A DNA stretch of 64,000 nt from Demequina aestuarii. Its GTDB lineage: Bacteria; Actinomycetota; Actinomycetes; Actinomycetales; Demequinaceae. The DNA is taken from contig NZ_BBRD01000001.1 of the NCBI RefSeq assembly GCF_000975095.1, forward strand, positions 424,714 to 488,713. The letters run 5' to 3'. A program made the translations under genes and the position numbers. Positions within the stretch are counted from its first letter, which is position 1; each line of letters begins with the position of its first letter. The notes beneath the pieces were generated by a model. It was given only the letters and a program-made list of their open reading frames with translations, ran no database searches and was not told the DNA's origin. Of this stretch, positions 1 to 15,000 are shown piece after piece.

Positions 1-3000
1 GGACACCAGCAGCCACCCGCCGATCGCAGCGAGCACGATGATGGCGGCGAGCTCCAGGTCGATCTCGTAGCCGGAGTACGACGCGATCAGGAGGCCTCCC
101 ACCCCCGTGACGAGCAGTCCCCAGAGGGCGCTCGAGATGCGCTGGCCCGCACGGCGTCGGATGGCAGCTGTGGCGCTCATCGGGCCACCTCCTCGATGTA
201 GAGGGCGGCGCCTTCTTCGCTCGTGACGGTCAGAAGGGGGTCGCCCGGGTTGGAGAGGACGCCGAGCCACGTCTCGGCTCCATCGGTCCAGAAGTCGCAG
301 TACAGGTCTCGCTGGGGCCACAGGGTGGTCAGGCCGAGCGTGCCGTGGAGCTCGATGCTGGTGCCTTCGGGAATCGTGAGCCTGGTCACTCCCTCGCCGA
401 GCTCGAGCGTCTCGTCCTGCATCAGCTCGTCGTACCGGATGCTGGTCTGCACCTCACCCAGGTCGTAGGGCTCCGAGGGGCCCCCCGTCGCGGATATCGA
501 GGAGCACCCGGGCACGACTCTGATCACCGAGTAGTCATCCTCGAACGCTGTGGTGGCGTCGAAGGGTGGCCCCGCGGGAGTGGCGCTGACAATCGGCTCC
601 GACTCCGGGCCGGACCCCTCGTCCACCGTCACCTCGACATCCCACCAGTCCCATGACTCGTCGTACTGCGCGCGGAGATCGTCGGCGTTCGCCGCGAGCG
701 GTACTCCCGCGACCACGGCGAGGACGGACAGGAACCCCAGGAACCCCAGCCTGCGCCCCGACAGCGCAACCGCGATCAGCACGGCCCCCAGGCCGACGGT
801 CACGATCGCACCCCAGGCGAGAACCGGGTGGACGGCGAGCCTGTCCATGCGCTCGACGTTGAAGACGATCGCCGCCGCGATGAACAGCACGCCCAGGAAG
901 CCGAGGTAGCCGCCGCGTCCGGGGCCCGGAACGTGGGCCCGGGGCGGACTGTGCGGAGCGGGAGGCGCCGGCGGTACGGGCGCGGCCGATGCGTACGGTG
1001 CAGGCGGCACGGGAGGCGGAGTCGCGGGCGCTCCCTCGACGCGGGCCGCCCGTGGGTCGCCGGGCATGAGCGCGGGCTCCCACGGCTGCGGCGCGTGCAC
1101 GGCAGCCGAGTCGGCGGCCGATGCGCGGGCCGGCTGGCTCGCAGGCGCGGCGGCTCCGCTCGTGGCGGGGCCTTCGGCCGGCTGCTGCGCCCCGGCTGCT
1201 GCGGCGCCGGAGGCGCCCTCGCCCGGAGCGGGCGCAGTCGGGGAGCCGGCCGTCGATGGGTCGACGACCGCATCGGCCGTCCCGGGGCTCCCCGGCGCAC
1301 CGGGCGTGCCGGGGCCGCCAGACTCGCCGACGCCACCCGGAGGCGTCGCGGTGTCCTTCGAGCGCTTGACCAGCCAGACGATGAGCACGATGACGCCGGA
1401 GATCAGCAGGAGCGGGATCGTGATCGCGAGCAGCACGGCGATCCCACGGATGGCGTCGCCCAGACCGCCACCGTCGCTGAACATGCCGCTGTCCCAGATC
1501 CACGGGTCCATTCCGACTCCGAAGATGCTGGCGAACCCGCCGCTGTCCAGTGAGCCGAAGCCGAACAACGTCAGGACGGCGATGCCGAGCAAGGCGCCCA
1601 CGTTCGTGACGCCTCTGCCGAAGTTCTGGATGATGATGGTGCCGTGGCGGTCGGGGAGCAGCGCCCACGCGGCGGCATAGGCGAGCATCACGAATCCGGG
1701 CAGCATGATCGCTCCGAGCACCACGATGAGTCGCGCGGGCACGGCCGCCATCCCGACGCGGGCACCAAGTCCCTCGACGACGCCTCCCACCACGCCGTGC
1801 GCCCCTCTGGTGAGGCCCCACTGGCGGATCGTGGTGAAGAACGCTGCCTCCTTCTGGGGCTGCGGCTGCTCAGTCATGGCTCTCCTCGGTCGTCGTGGCG
1901 TCGGGGACGCCGGTGCTGACTCCAGTGTCCGCTCCGCGCGGCGGCGGGCGCTATGAGGTACCTCCCTGATTCGACCCCTGATCCTCGTGCGGGAGGGACC
2001 CTGACATGCGGCGCATCGGGGTCCGCGGAGGCGTCCCTTGTGTGACGATGACTCCATGACGACCCAGGCCCATCGCCCGGTGGCCGCGCCTCTCGCGCGC
2101 CGCCACGGCCTGCCGACCGCGTGGAAGGTGCTGGGCGGCCTCGCGCTGCTCACCGTGGCCGGAGTGCTGGCCGTGGACAGGTGGGGCACGGAGGACCTCG
2201 CGTCGTGGGTGGTCCCGCTGGTGGTCTACCTCGCGGGACTCGGTGTGGTGTGGAGTCCCCTTGACGGAGCGTTCGGCCAGGACGCCCGCCGGCTTGACGT
2301 CGCAGGCATCTTCCGGCGCGACGCGTGGCTGCGACTGCTCGTAGGTCTGGTGCTCGGCATCGGGGCCCTGTGGTGGTTCGCGATGTGGGACTTCACCGAC
2401 AACGCCGTGGCACGCGCCATCGTGACGCCGCTGGTGGTCGCCGCAGGCGGTGCCCTGCTGCTCGCGCCGTGGTGGCTGCGACTGATCCGCCAGGTGGGGA
2501 TCGAGCGGGACGAGCGGATCCGCGAGCACGAGCGCGCCGAGATCGCCGCGCATCTGCACGATTCCGTGCTCCAGACGCTCACCCTGATCCGCGCCCGCGC
2601 TGATGATCCCGACTCGGTGGCGCGACTGGCGCGCTCGCAGGAACGGGACCTGCGCTCGTACTTGTACCAGGACCGGCCGAGCGTCGAGGAGTCGGTGGCG
2701 AGTGCCGTGAAGATGGCGGTCGCGGAGGTCGAGGACGCCCACGGCGTCGCGATCGATACCGTGTGTGTGGGCGATGCTCCGACCGATGAGTGGCTGGGGG
2801 CGGCGGTGCAGGCAGCGCGAGAGGCGATGGCGAACGCTGCCAGGCACGGGTCGGAGCCCATCAGCGTCTACGCGGAGCTCACTGCGGACGCCTATGAGAT
2901 CTTCGTGCGCGATGCCGGGCCGGGCTTCGATCCCGACGCGGTTCCCGAGGACCGGCTCGGCATTCGCCAGTCGATCGTGGGCAGGGTGGCGCGCCACGGC

Positions 3001-6000
3001 GGCGGGGCCGAGGTGCGCAGTGCGCCCGGCGACAGGACAGAGGTGATGATCGTGATGCCAAGAGGAGGCTCCCGATGAGCGTGACAGTGGTGATCGTGGA
3101 CGACCACGACGTGATCCGAGTGGGGGTCCGAGAGTCCTTGGACGACGAGATCCAGGTGGTGGGCGAGGCGCACGACGTGGAGTCCGCTGTCGCGGAGGTC
3201 CTCGAGCATCGCCCGCAGGTGGTGATCCTCGACGTGCACCTGCCCGGTGGCCAGGGTGGCGGCGCGCTCGACGTGCTCGCTGACCTCAAGGGCCGCATCG
3301 ATGGGACGCGGGTCCTGGCGCTGTCCGTCTCCGATTCCGCCGAGGACGTCGTGTCAGTGATCCGTGCGGGCGCGCGTGGCTATGTCACCAAGTCCATCTC
3401 GGGTCCGGATCTGTCCGATGCGGTGAGGCGGGTGGCGTCCGGAGATGCGGTGTTCTCGCCGCGGCTCGCCGGGTTCGTGCTCGACGCCTTCGGCGCGGCG
3501 GGCGGCGAGGTCGCGCACGCCGACGAGGACCTCGACAAGCTCACCGCCCGCGAGCAGGAGGTGATGCGGCTCATCGCCCGCGGCTACACCTATCGCGAGG
3601 TCGGGGAGAAGCTGTTCATCTCGATCAAGACGGTCGAGACGCACGTGGGCAAGGTGCTCCACAAGCTGCAGCTCACCAACCGTCACGAACTCGCTCACTG
3701 GGCGGCCCAGCGCCGCATCGTCTAGGGGGATGCCGGGAGCCCGACGACCGGCCTGGTACGCTGGTGTCACTTGCAGGACCATCCCCGGTCCTCCTGCGTC
3801 GCAGATGGCTTCTCCTTCTCGCCGCAGCCGGTCACTTCTCTGACACGGCAGCGCGGCTCGTAGAAAATCTCTTCGGCGAACGAACGCGTGGGTTCCGCGC
3901 GATTCGCCACCACCGCTGGTGCCGTGACTCTCACGGATACGTCGTGCTGTCGCGCGACGAGCATCGGCGCACTGCCCGAAAGGCACTCGCTTTGTCTGAC
4001 ATCACCTTCGCCACTCTCGGCGTGCCCACCAAGATCACGAACGTCCTCGAAGCGGAGGGCAAGAAGAACGCCTTCCCCATCCAGGTCGACACCCTGCCCG
4101 ACACCCTCTCGGGGCGCGACGTCCTGGGCCGCGGCCGCACCGGATCCGGCAAGACGCTCGCCTTCGCGATCCCCATGGCTGCGCGCCTGGGGGAGAAGGG
4201 CGGCCGTGCTCAGCCGAACCGACCCCGTGGACTCGTCCTCGCACCTACTCGTGAGCTCGCGACGCAGATCGAGGCGGTCATCGCTCCGCTCGCCGCCGCG
4301 TACGGCCTCACCACGACCACCATCTTCGGCGGTGTGAAGCAGCACCGTCAGGAAGTCGCGCTTCGCCGCGGCGCCGACATCGTCGTGGCCTGCCCCGGCC
4401 GCCTCGAGGACCTCATGAAGCAGGGCCACGTGAAGCTCGACAGCGTCGACATCACGGTGCTCGACGAGGCCGACCACATGGCGGATCTGGGCTTCCTGCC
4501 CGGCGTCACGCGCATCATGACGGCCACGCCCTCCACCGGCCAGCGCATGCTGTTCTCCGCGACGCTGGACAACGGCGTCGACAAGCTGGTGCGCCGCTTC
4601 CTCGCGAACCCGGTCACCCACTCCGTCGACTCCGCCGAGTCGCCCGTGGCCGCCATGACGCACCACGTCTTCCACGTGGCATCGGCCGATGCGAAGAGGG
4701 ACGTCGTGCACGCCCTCGCCTCCGGCACGGGCCGCCGCATCCTCTTCATGCGCACCAAGCACCACGCCAAGCGCCTCGCCAAGCAGCTCTCCGACGCCGG
4801 CATCCCCGCCGTCGACCTGCACGGCAACCTGTCGCAGGCCAAGCGTGACAAGAACCTTGCCCACTTCTCCGAGGGCACGCACCGCGTGCTGGTCGCCACG
4901 GACGTCGCCGCCCGCGGCGTCCACGTCGACGGCGTCGAGCTGGTGGTGCACGTCGACCCGCCTACCGAGCACAAGGCATACCTGCACCGTTCGGGCCGCA
5001 CGGCCCGCGCCGGCAGCGACGGAGACGTCGTGACCCTGGTGCTCCCCGAGCAGCGTCGCGACTCGCAGCAGCTCATGCGTCGCGCCAAGATCACTGCGGA
5101 GCCGCAGTCCGTCTCCGCCACCACCGATGCCGTCGTCAAGCTCGTCGGTGAGGTCGCGCCCTTCGTGAAGCCGTCCGCCACGCCCATTCGCCAGCCCCAG
5201 GGCGCCGGCAGCCAGCGTGGCCGCAGCCAGGGCGGGCGCTCGCGCACGTCCGGTGGCGGCGCACGCCGTCCCGAGGGTGAGCACGGTCGTCGCCGTTCCG
5301 GTGGCGGCGGTTCACGCCGCTCCGGAGCTCAGCGCGCCGGACGCAGCGCCTGACGAACTCATCAGAGAACCGCATGTCGGGCGTCGCCCGACATGCGGTC
5401 TTTCGGTGGAATGTGTAGAAACGGAACTATGAGCCTGCCCTTCGCAGAGCGGAGCGAGGTGCGCCGGGTGCGCGAGTCTCTGGCGCCCGTCGAGCCTGCT
5501 GCCAGCGCGCGCCAGGTCTACGGCGCGATGCTTGAGCATCAGATCGCCCCCACCCTGCGGGGGTGGGGCCTGGTCGGCGACGGCGAACGCTTCGACTACC
5601 CGAGCCGGGTGTGGCACCTGAGCCTCGCCTTCGTCCCGGTGTCGTGGAACACGGTGTCGCGCTTCCAGTTCGACGTGAACGTGGTCGCGGTGAGCCGCGT
5701 CGCGTGGCACCAGTGGCGCGTGCATGAGCCCTCCCTGCCCGAGAGCCCCGATGCGGCGGTGTACTACGCCCACGACTTCGTCCCTGGCGGAGGCATCGTG
5801 GCCCGGTTGGGTGAGCTGCAGCGCGAAGGCCCCGACCGTCGCTGGACTGTGCACGGAGGCGCGGACCCGACGCCCGTGGCCGCCGAGGTCCTCGCCGCGC
5901 TCAGGCGGCACGTGCTGCCGCAGTTCGCGGGCCGTGCGGAAGCCCGGCCCCTCCCCGCGTAGCGCTCCACAGCGCGCACCGCACCGCCGCATCAGCCCGG

Positions 6001-9000
6001 TGCGCGGTGCCGGATCCCGAGCGTTCTCACCTCTTGAAAATGGTGCGAATCGGAGTAGTCTCGCCACCACAGGCGCACCTACGAGCGCCACAGGGGACGA
6101 TGGTGAACCAGAGCATGGCCGGCGCTCGCGTGCGCCAGGACGAGACGCAGCCGCGACTGCGTGCGCTCGCATTCTGGGTGGGCCACCACCAGGCCGCCGA
6201 GCCCGCCCCCCGCATCGGCCCTTCTCTCGACAACGACCTGGCGGCCCGCGACGCGATGCGTGCTCGGCGCATCGGCGAACTGGTGCTGATGGTCCCCGAA
6301 CTCAAGCGACTGGCGGCGGATGGCCGCGCGCCGGTGCGCGCCACGGCCGCGCGATGCTTCGCGATCCTCGCGACCGCCGGTCGCGCGCCTTCTGACCGAG
6401 AGGTGTGGCGGCTGCTGCTGGGCCTGTCCAAGTACGACGACGACCCCGATGTGAGAGCTGCGGCGGATACGGCCCTGGTCGCGCTCGAGCGACATGGGGC
6501 GGTCGCGATGGAGCGCGCGGGCTGATCGTGCCGGGCGTCGCGTTCGTCACCGTCGGACCGGCGTCGCGCGTCGGTGCCACGCCCTAGACTCGACGGGTCA
6601 TGGATGCGCTCTTCGATCTCGCCGACCGTTCCCACTCGCCCCTCGTCGAGGGGCTCAACCCTGCCCAGGCGGAGGCGGTGCTGCACGAGGGCGGCGCACT
6701 GCTGATCTTCGCGGGAGCGGGCTCTGGCAAGACCCGCGTGCTGACCCATCGCATCGCGTACCTGCTCGAGGCGGGCCGCGCGCGACCGCACGAGATTCTG
6801 GCGATCACCTTCACCAACAAGGCCGCCGGCGAGATGCGCGAGCGGGTCGCCGCGCTGGTGGGCCCCGAGGCGCGCCGCATGTGGGTGGCGACCTTCCACA
6901 GCGCCTGCGTGCGGATCCTGCGCGCCGACTACGAGGCCGCCGGCCTCAAGTCGACGTTCTCGATCTACGACTCCGCCGACTCCCAGAACCTCATGAAGCT
7001 GGTGATGAAGGAGTTGGACATCGATCCCAAGAAGTTCACGGCGAAGGCGCTGCTGAACCGCATCGGGACCTTCAAGGACGAGCTCATCGACCCGGCCACC
7101 GCGCTCGCCGCGACCGAGATGACGAGCAAGTTCAGCATCGATCACGCGGCCGGTCGCGCGTATGGCGAGTACCAGCGCCGCCTCGAGGCCGCCAACGCCG
7201 TCGACTTCGACGACATCATCGTCAAGACCGTGCACCTGCTGCAGCGGCATCCCGACATCGCCCAGCGCTACCGCGAGCGGTTCCGCCACGTGCTGGTCGA
7301 CGAGTACCAGGACACCAACCACGCGCAGTACGTGCTGGTGCGTGAGCTGGTGGGGCGTGAGGAGGACGGCAGTCTCCCTCCCGGAGAGCTCACCGTGGTC
7401 GGTGACGCCGACCAATCCATCTACGCGTTCCGCGGCGCGACGATTCGCAACATCCTGGAGTTCGAGAAGGACTATCCGAACGCACACATCGTGCGCCTCG
7501 AGCAGAACTACCGCTCGACGCAGAACATCCTCACCGCGGCCAACGCCGTGATCGCGAACAACGAGGGCAGGCCGCCCAAGAACCTGTGGACCGATTCGGG
7601 TGCGGGCGAGCGCATCCGCGCCTTCGCGGGCGACACCGAGCAGGAAGAGGCGAAGTACATCGCCGACGAGATCGCGCGGCTCATCCGTGAGGACGGGGTC
7701 GTCCCGGCGGATGTCGCGATCATGTACCGCGCGAACGCCCAGTCCCGAGCGATCGAGGAGCGGTTCATGCGCTCCGACATTCCGTACAAGGTCGTGGGCG
7801 GCACGCGCTTCTATGAGCGCAAGGAGATCAGGGATGCACTCGCGTACCTCTCCGCAGTCGTGAACGAGGACGACGACGTCGCGATGCGGCGCGTCATCAA
7901 CACCCCCAAGCGGGGCATCGGCGACACCGCGGTCGAGGCGATCGACCGCCTGCGGCGCGAGCGCACCACGGCCGATGCGCCCGTGAGCTTCGGTGCGGCG
8001 CTCCGGTGGGCGGACGAGGCGGGCCTGCAGGCGCGTGCGGTGCGCGCGATCGGCAGCTTCGTGTCGCTCATGGACGACCTGCGCGCCCTCGCGGCGGACA
8101 ACGGCCCGGCCGGAGTTCTCGACGCGATCGCGGACCGGTCGGGGATGATCGCGGCCTACCGCTCATCGGAGGACCCCCAGGACGCCTCCCGCATCGAGAA
8201 CATCATGGAGCTGGTCTCGGTGGGGCGCGAGTTCTCGGAGGAGAACCCCGAGGGCACGCTGCCCGACTTCCTGGAGAAGGTCGCGCTCGTGGCGGACGCG
8301 GACCAGCTGCCCGATGGCGAGGGCGGTGGGGGAGTCGTGACGCTCATGACGCTCCACACTGCGAAGGGCCTCGAGTTCCCGGTGGTCTTCATCCCCGGCA
8401 TGGAGGACGGCACCTTCCCGCACATGCGCTCCATCGAGTCGGGTGCCATCAAGGACATGGAGGAGGAGCGCAGGCTCGCCTATGTGGGCCTCACTCGCGC
8501 CCGCGAGCGGCTGTACCTGACTCGCGCCGAGGTCCGCTCGAGCTGGGGTGCGCCGCAGTACTTCGGGGTGTCGCGATTCGCCGAGGAGATTCCCGCCGAG
8601 CTGATCGAATGGTCGCGCTCCGAGACGTCGATGGCCTCGCTGCGCGCCCGCACCGAGCGACGCGGCTCTTCCGGCTGGTCCTCGATGGGCTATGGCGGAT
8701 CTCAGGACCGCGAGGACGGCAACGCGTACTCGCGCGCCGGAGCGGTGCGCACTCGCAGCATCCCGCCGAGCCCGCCCGGCGGCGCCGGCGACATCGGCTT
8801 CGACACCGGCGACCGGGTGGTGAGCGACAAGTTCGGCATGGGCAAGGTGGTGGGCACCGAAGGCGCTGGCCGCAACGCCGTCGTGAAGGTCGACTTCGGC
8901 TCCGAAGGAGTGAAGCGCCTGGTGCTGCGGTTCAACAGCCTCGACAAGCTCTAGCTGCAGCCAGGCACCACGCCCTATAGTGTTCGCTCACAGGCTCGAG

Positions 9001-12000
9001 GGGGCGCATGAAGCGGTGGTGGGCGCTGGGAGGCGCTGTCGCGCTGGTGGTGCTGGTCGTCGCGCTGGTGGTGCCGGTGCGATACGAGGGCACGACGACG
9101 GTGTCCGCCGTCGAGGTCGCCGCAGAGGAAGGCGTATGCGGTCAGGTCACCTCCTCAGGAGACCTCGAGATTCAGCGCACGACGCCGCTGATCGACCTCG
9201 GCGTGCTGACGAGGGTGAAGGCCACGCTCGTCGACCCTGTGCTGGCCCTTGCTGGCACCGATGACTGCAGCGATGTGGACCGAGTGTCGTATGGGGTCAC
9301 GTTGTCGCCGGCCACGTGCGAGGCGCTGAACCAGATGTCGGCGACGGAGCTCAGCGAGTTCGAGAACGCGCGCAGTGACGGCGGGATCGCCGCCGTCGTG
9401 CTGTGCGAAGGCGAGGCCGTCGTGCTGATGAATGAGACGTGGAAGGACGAGCCTTTCGAGATGACCTCGTCGTGGGATGACCACCGGTTCTACCTTGGCA
9501 GCGACCTCGTCGTCAACGAACCCCAGTGGTGCGCCGCGACGGAGTACTGGCTCGAGGTGACCTCGTCCGAAGGCGCCGCCGTCTCCACGGAGTCCCGTTT
9601 CCTCGAGCCGGTCGTATCCACCTGGTGCATCGACCTCGTGGCCCCCTGATCGGCCTCCGATTCCTCGCTAGGCTGAGGCCCAGTGGGCTCGCCGCCACCG
9701 GACGCGGCTGGCTCGACCAATCCTGAGGAGGAAGCCATCGTGGAAGCGAAGACGTCCAAGGTGTCCATCGTCGGTGCAGGAGCGGTGGGGGCGACCCTCG
9801 CTTACGCGGGTCTGATGCGTGGTTTCGCGCGCACCGTCGCGCTGTACGACATCAACAAGGCCAAGGTCGAGGCCGAGGCGCTGGACCTCGCGCAGGGCAT
9901 CCAGTTCATGCCAGAGGCGACCGTGCTGGGATCCGACGACGTGGGCGTGGTCGAGGGCTCCGACGTGGTGGTCGTCACCGCCGGCGCGAAGCAGCAGCCA
10001 GGGCAGTCGCGCATGGACCTCGCCGGCGCGACCATTTCACTCATGGACAAGGTGCTGCCGCCGCTGATGAAGGCCGCCCCCAATGCCATCTACATCCTGG
10101 TCACCAACCCGGTGGACGTGGTCACGCTCGCGGCGATCAAGAAGTCGGGCATGGACCCGGCGCGCATGTTCGGCTCCGGCACCGCGCTCGACACGTCGCG
10201 CCTACGTCACCAGGTCGCACAGGCCTGCGATGTCGCGGTCGGCAACGTGCACGCGTACATCGCGGGCGAGCACGGCGACTCCGAGGTGGCGTTGTGGTCC
10301 TCCGCGACCGTGGGCGGCCAGGCGCTCGCACAGTGGCGCGACCGTAGTGGCAAGATCGTGATGACCCCCGAGCGGCGCGAGCAGATCCACCACGACGTGA
10401 TGCGCTCCGCCTACACGATCATCGAGGGCAAGGGCGCCACGAACTACGCGATCGGCGTCGCCGGAGCCCGGATCGTCGAGGCGGTCCTGGGCGACCAGCG
10501 CCGCATCATGCCCGTCTCGACGCTCATCGACTATCCGGGCGTGGGCGAGGTGTGCATGTCCTTGCCGGCGGTGATCGGCCGCAACGGCATCGAGCACCAC
10601 GCAGACATCCCGATGGACGAGTCGGAGCGCGCCGCGCTCGAGGCATCGGCGCGGTCGATCCGCGAGACTGCGGAGCGGTTCGGCGCCGTCTGAGTCGGCC
10701 TAGGCCCCGCGGGAGGCGTGGACCACGACGGGAGTCCCGACGCCCACGCCTTCCGTCTCCGCGATCTCCGTGACGACCTCGTTGGGCAGCCGGACGCAGC
10801 CGTTCGAGACGGCCTGGCCCATCACGTCGGGCTGGTCGGTCCCGTGGACGGCGATCTGCGGGACGCCGCCGTTGAACTCCTCAAGAGTCTCTGACCACCC
10901 ATTGAGGCCCAGCGCGTACGCGCCGTAGACGCCGCTGGGGTTGGCCGTGAAGTCGAGCACGTCGGTGACCCAGAACACGCCGAGCGGCGTGGGCGACACG
11001 TCCTCGCCGATCACGGCCTCCGAGAGCACCGAGACCTCCCCGCCGACGGTGAGCTCCACCTCGCGTTCGGCGAGGTAGACATCGATGCGCGCGTCGGTGG
11101 AGGTGACCGTCGCATCGGCGGCACGCACCCACCCCGTGCGGTGGTTCGGCGCGCCCAGCAGTTCGACCTGGACCCACTCCTCGCCGTCGACGCTCTCGCG
11201 CGCGAAGCCCATCAGCGTGGTGCGGGAGCCGAGTGCGCTCCATTGGCCCAGCTCCTCTGACGGCTCCGCGGCGCCGGGGCTGTCGAAGACTGGGAGGCCC
11301 TGGGCTCCTGCCTCGAGCAGGATCTCGCCGGGGGCCACCTCGGGTACCGCGGGGCCGGGCGAGGGGGACGGTCTGGCCGTGGCGGGGCTGGGAGACGACG
11401 CGGCGGGCGCGACCGGTTCCGGGTCGTTGCCTTGGGTGAGCAGCACCACGAGGACGACCGTCACGATGATGAGCGAGGCAGCCGCGGCCACCCGCCGCCA
11501 GCGCCGGCCGCGGCGCGAGGGCCCCGTGCCAGAGCGGCGAGGGCCGGACCTGGCGCGCGAGGTTGCGGAGGCGTCGGAGGGCACGGGCACCAGGGTAGTT
11601 GCCCCGGTGCCCGTGCCCCGCTCGTCGCGCGGGGTCTGGCCGTCAGACGCGCACGAGCGCCGGCTCGCGCTCGTCGTCGGGCCTGGGCACCGGCACCGGT
11701 TCCCCGCCCTCGATGCGCATGACCGGCAGCCACCCGAGCCATCGCGGCAGGTACCAGTTGGCACGTCCGAGCATGGTCATGAGCGCGGGCACCAGGATGG
11801 ACCGCACCACCGTGGCGTCGAGGATGACGGCGGCCGCGAGCCCGAACCCCATCTGCGCGAACTCCGCGAGGTCGCCCAGCGCGAACCCGCCGAACACCGC
11901 GACCATGATCAGCGCTGCGCCGGTGATGAGCGACCCGGTCCGACTGAGTCCGAAGGCCACCGCCTCGCGGTTGTCGCCCGTGGCATCGAACCGCTCCTTG

Positions 12001-15000
12001 ACGCGGCTCAACAGGAACACGTGATAGTCCATCGACAGCCCGAAGAGCACCGCGAACAGGAACAGCGGGATCCATGGCGCGATGCCGTCGACCTGGGGGA
12101 AGCCCAGCAGGCTGGCTCCCCATCCCCACTGGAAGACCGCGACCAGCATCCCGAAGGCCGCCGCCGTCGACAGCAGGTTCAGCGCGATGGCGAGTGCCGG
12201 CACCACCACCGAGCGGAATGCGAAGAGCAGCAGCACGAAGCTCGAGCCCAGCACGATGAGCAGGACCCATGGGGCCATGTCGGCGATCATTCCGGAGAAG
12301 TCCACGGCGCTCGCCTGGTCTCCGCCCACGTGAGCGATCGCACCGGTGCCGTCGAGCGCAGCGGGCACCGTGACGTCGCGCAGGCGCTCGATGGCCTGCT
12401 CGGCCAGTGGATCTGCGGCGTCGTGCACGTCGCGGGTGTCGATCAACGCCGTGTCGCCGATCCACTCGACCGTGGTCTCGGCGAATGCCTGGTCCGCCTC
12501 GATGGCCCGCGCCAGGGAGGCCACCTCGGCCGGGATGCCCCCGGCGTTCTCCACGACGACGGTCGACTCGGCCTGGCCCAGGCCGAAGTCGTCGACCAGG
12601 GTCTCGGAGGCGATGCGGAGGTCGTTGTCCTCCGGCATCGAGTCGATGCCCGGGAACGTGAGCCGCATGGACGTCGCCGGTGCGGTGAACAGGCCCAGCA
12701 CCGCGATGCCCGCGACGCCCCACACGACCGGTCTGCGGATCACGCCGTTCGCCATGGTGCGCCACGCCCGGGACTCCCGCCCGGGATGCGACGTGGGCAC
12801 GCGTCCCTTGTTGACGCGATGGCCGAGCAGCCTGAGGACCGCGGGCAGCAGGGTCAGCGAGGCCAGCACGGACATCGTCGCGACGATGATCGCCCCGGCA
12901 CCCAGCGATCGCATGATCGTGGACGGCACGATCAGCAACCCGATCAGGGCGATCACGACGGTGATGCCGGAGAACAGCACCGCGCGGTTGGCGGTCGACC
13001 CGGCGACCGTGACCGCATCGATCACGCTTCGGCCCGCGGCCAGTTCCTCGCGGAACCGCTGCACCATCACGAGGCTGTAGTCGATCCCGAGCGCGAGGCC
13101 CATCATCGTCACCATGTTCACCACGAAGAACGACAGTTCGAAGGCCTGACCCACGATGGCGGTCGCACCGACCGCCATCACGATCGACACCAGTGCGACC
13201 AGCAGCGGGAGACCTGCGGCCACGAGTGCGCCGAACACGATGACGAGGATGATGAGCGCGACGCCGATGCCGATCGCCTCTCCCCGGATGAGGCTCTCCT
13301 CGGCGAGGGTGTCGAACGCGATCTGGCCGGTGGCCGGTCCGATCGCGCGCACGTCGAAGCCGTCGGCCTGGACGGACTCGACCGCGTGGGCGAACGCCTC
13401 CGCATGCTCGCCGTCGGCGCCTGGATCGAGCGTGATGCTCACCAGTGCGGTGGACCCGTCCTCGGAGACGGGGTAGGGCGCCTCGGCGGTGGGGACGACC
13501 ACGTCACCCACCCCGGCAAGGCCCCGTACTGCCTCCGTCACCTCGTCGAGCGCGCCGGCGAAGGCGGCGTCACCGAACGCGGCGCCCCCGCTCGCGGTGA
13601 CGATGATGGTCTCGGTGCCGGACGCATCGGCCTCGGTGCCGCCGCGCAGCGCCTCGTCGAGCTCCTGGACGGTCCCGGACTCGGTGGTGATGAGCATGCG
13701 CTCTTCTTGAGTGAGGGCATCTCCCAGCCCTCCAGCGGCGTAGCCGGCGGACGCCAGCGCGACCACCCATACGATGATGGTCAACCACGGCCGGGCGGCC
13801 GTGACGCGGGCGATGCGCCCGGTGAATCCAGTGCTCATGTCTCCTCCTTGGAGATCCAGGGACGGTTCGACGCTAGGAGGGTTGGACCAGGGAGACAGCC
13901 CGCCCACGAGCGATACGGCCGCGCTGGCGGGGGGACGATGCGACGCCGCCGGGTGACGGCGGCCGATAAGCGTTCCCCCGCTCGGGGGAGGCGGCTCCGA
14001 CATCTGGGTGTGGGCAGGAGCGCGTGCGCCGGGCACGATGGGGCCATGGCATTCATCCGTCGCTACTTCGCCGTCACGTGGTCCGCGCGGACGTGGCGGG
14101 AGATCGCGTACCTGCTGGTGGGACTGCCGGTGTCGATCGTCTGGTTCACCTACATCCTGACCATGTATGCAGTGAGCATCGCGCTGGTGATCGTGTGGGT
14201 CGGAGTGGTGATCGCTGCCGTGGCCCAGTGGACGCTGCGTCCCATCGGGGACATCGAGCGGGCCACCGCGAACGTGCTGGTCGCTGCGGGCATCGAGCAG
14301 CCCCCACCGCGCCGCTATCGTCTGCACTCGCCAGGGCAGCCACTCACCCTGGCGGGTGCGGGCCGCTGGGGGCACGCGCTCCTGCACGATGTGGAGGCGT
14401 GGCGGACGCTCGCATGGCTGATGATGCGGATCGTGCTGGGCCCCGTCGGCTTTGCTCTCGCGCTGTGCGCGATCGTGGTGCCGGTCGCGCTCGTCGGGGC
14501 GTGGCTGATCGCCGCAGGCCACGCGCTCGGCGTGATCCCCGGCCCCGGTGCAGACGAGCCGACCGCGCAGTCCGTCGTGGATACGGTGTCGTGCTGGGTT
14601 CTGGTGGGCACCCCGGTGGTGGCGATCGGTGTGCCGATGTTCGCGTGGGTGTCGCACCACTACTCGAGTCTCGTCGCGGGGCTGGCGCGATGGGCGCTGG
14701 GGCCGTGCGGAGACGCGCGCGTCGCTCAGGCGACCGAGCGTGCCGAGCTCGCCGAGACTCAGGTGCGCGTGGACCAGGAGCTGCACGACAGCATCGGCCA
14801 CATGATCACCATGAACATCGTGCAGGCGGGCGCGGGCGCCCACGTGTTCGACGCCGACCCGGAGTTCGCGCGCCAGGCGCTGCGCAACATCGAGGAGCGG
14901 GGGCGCGTCGCGATGGGCGAGCTCGACCGCATCATCGCCGCGATGAGGGGAGACGACGCCGAGTCGCGCACCCCGCTGCCGACGCTCGACGACGTGCCCG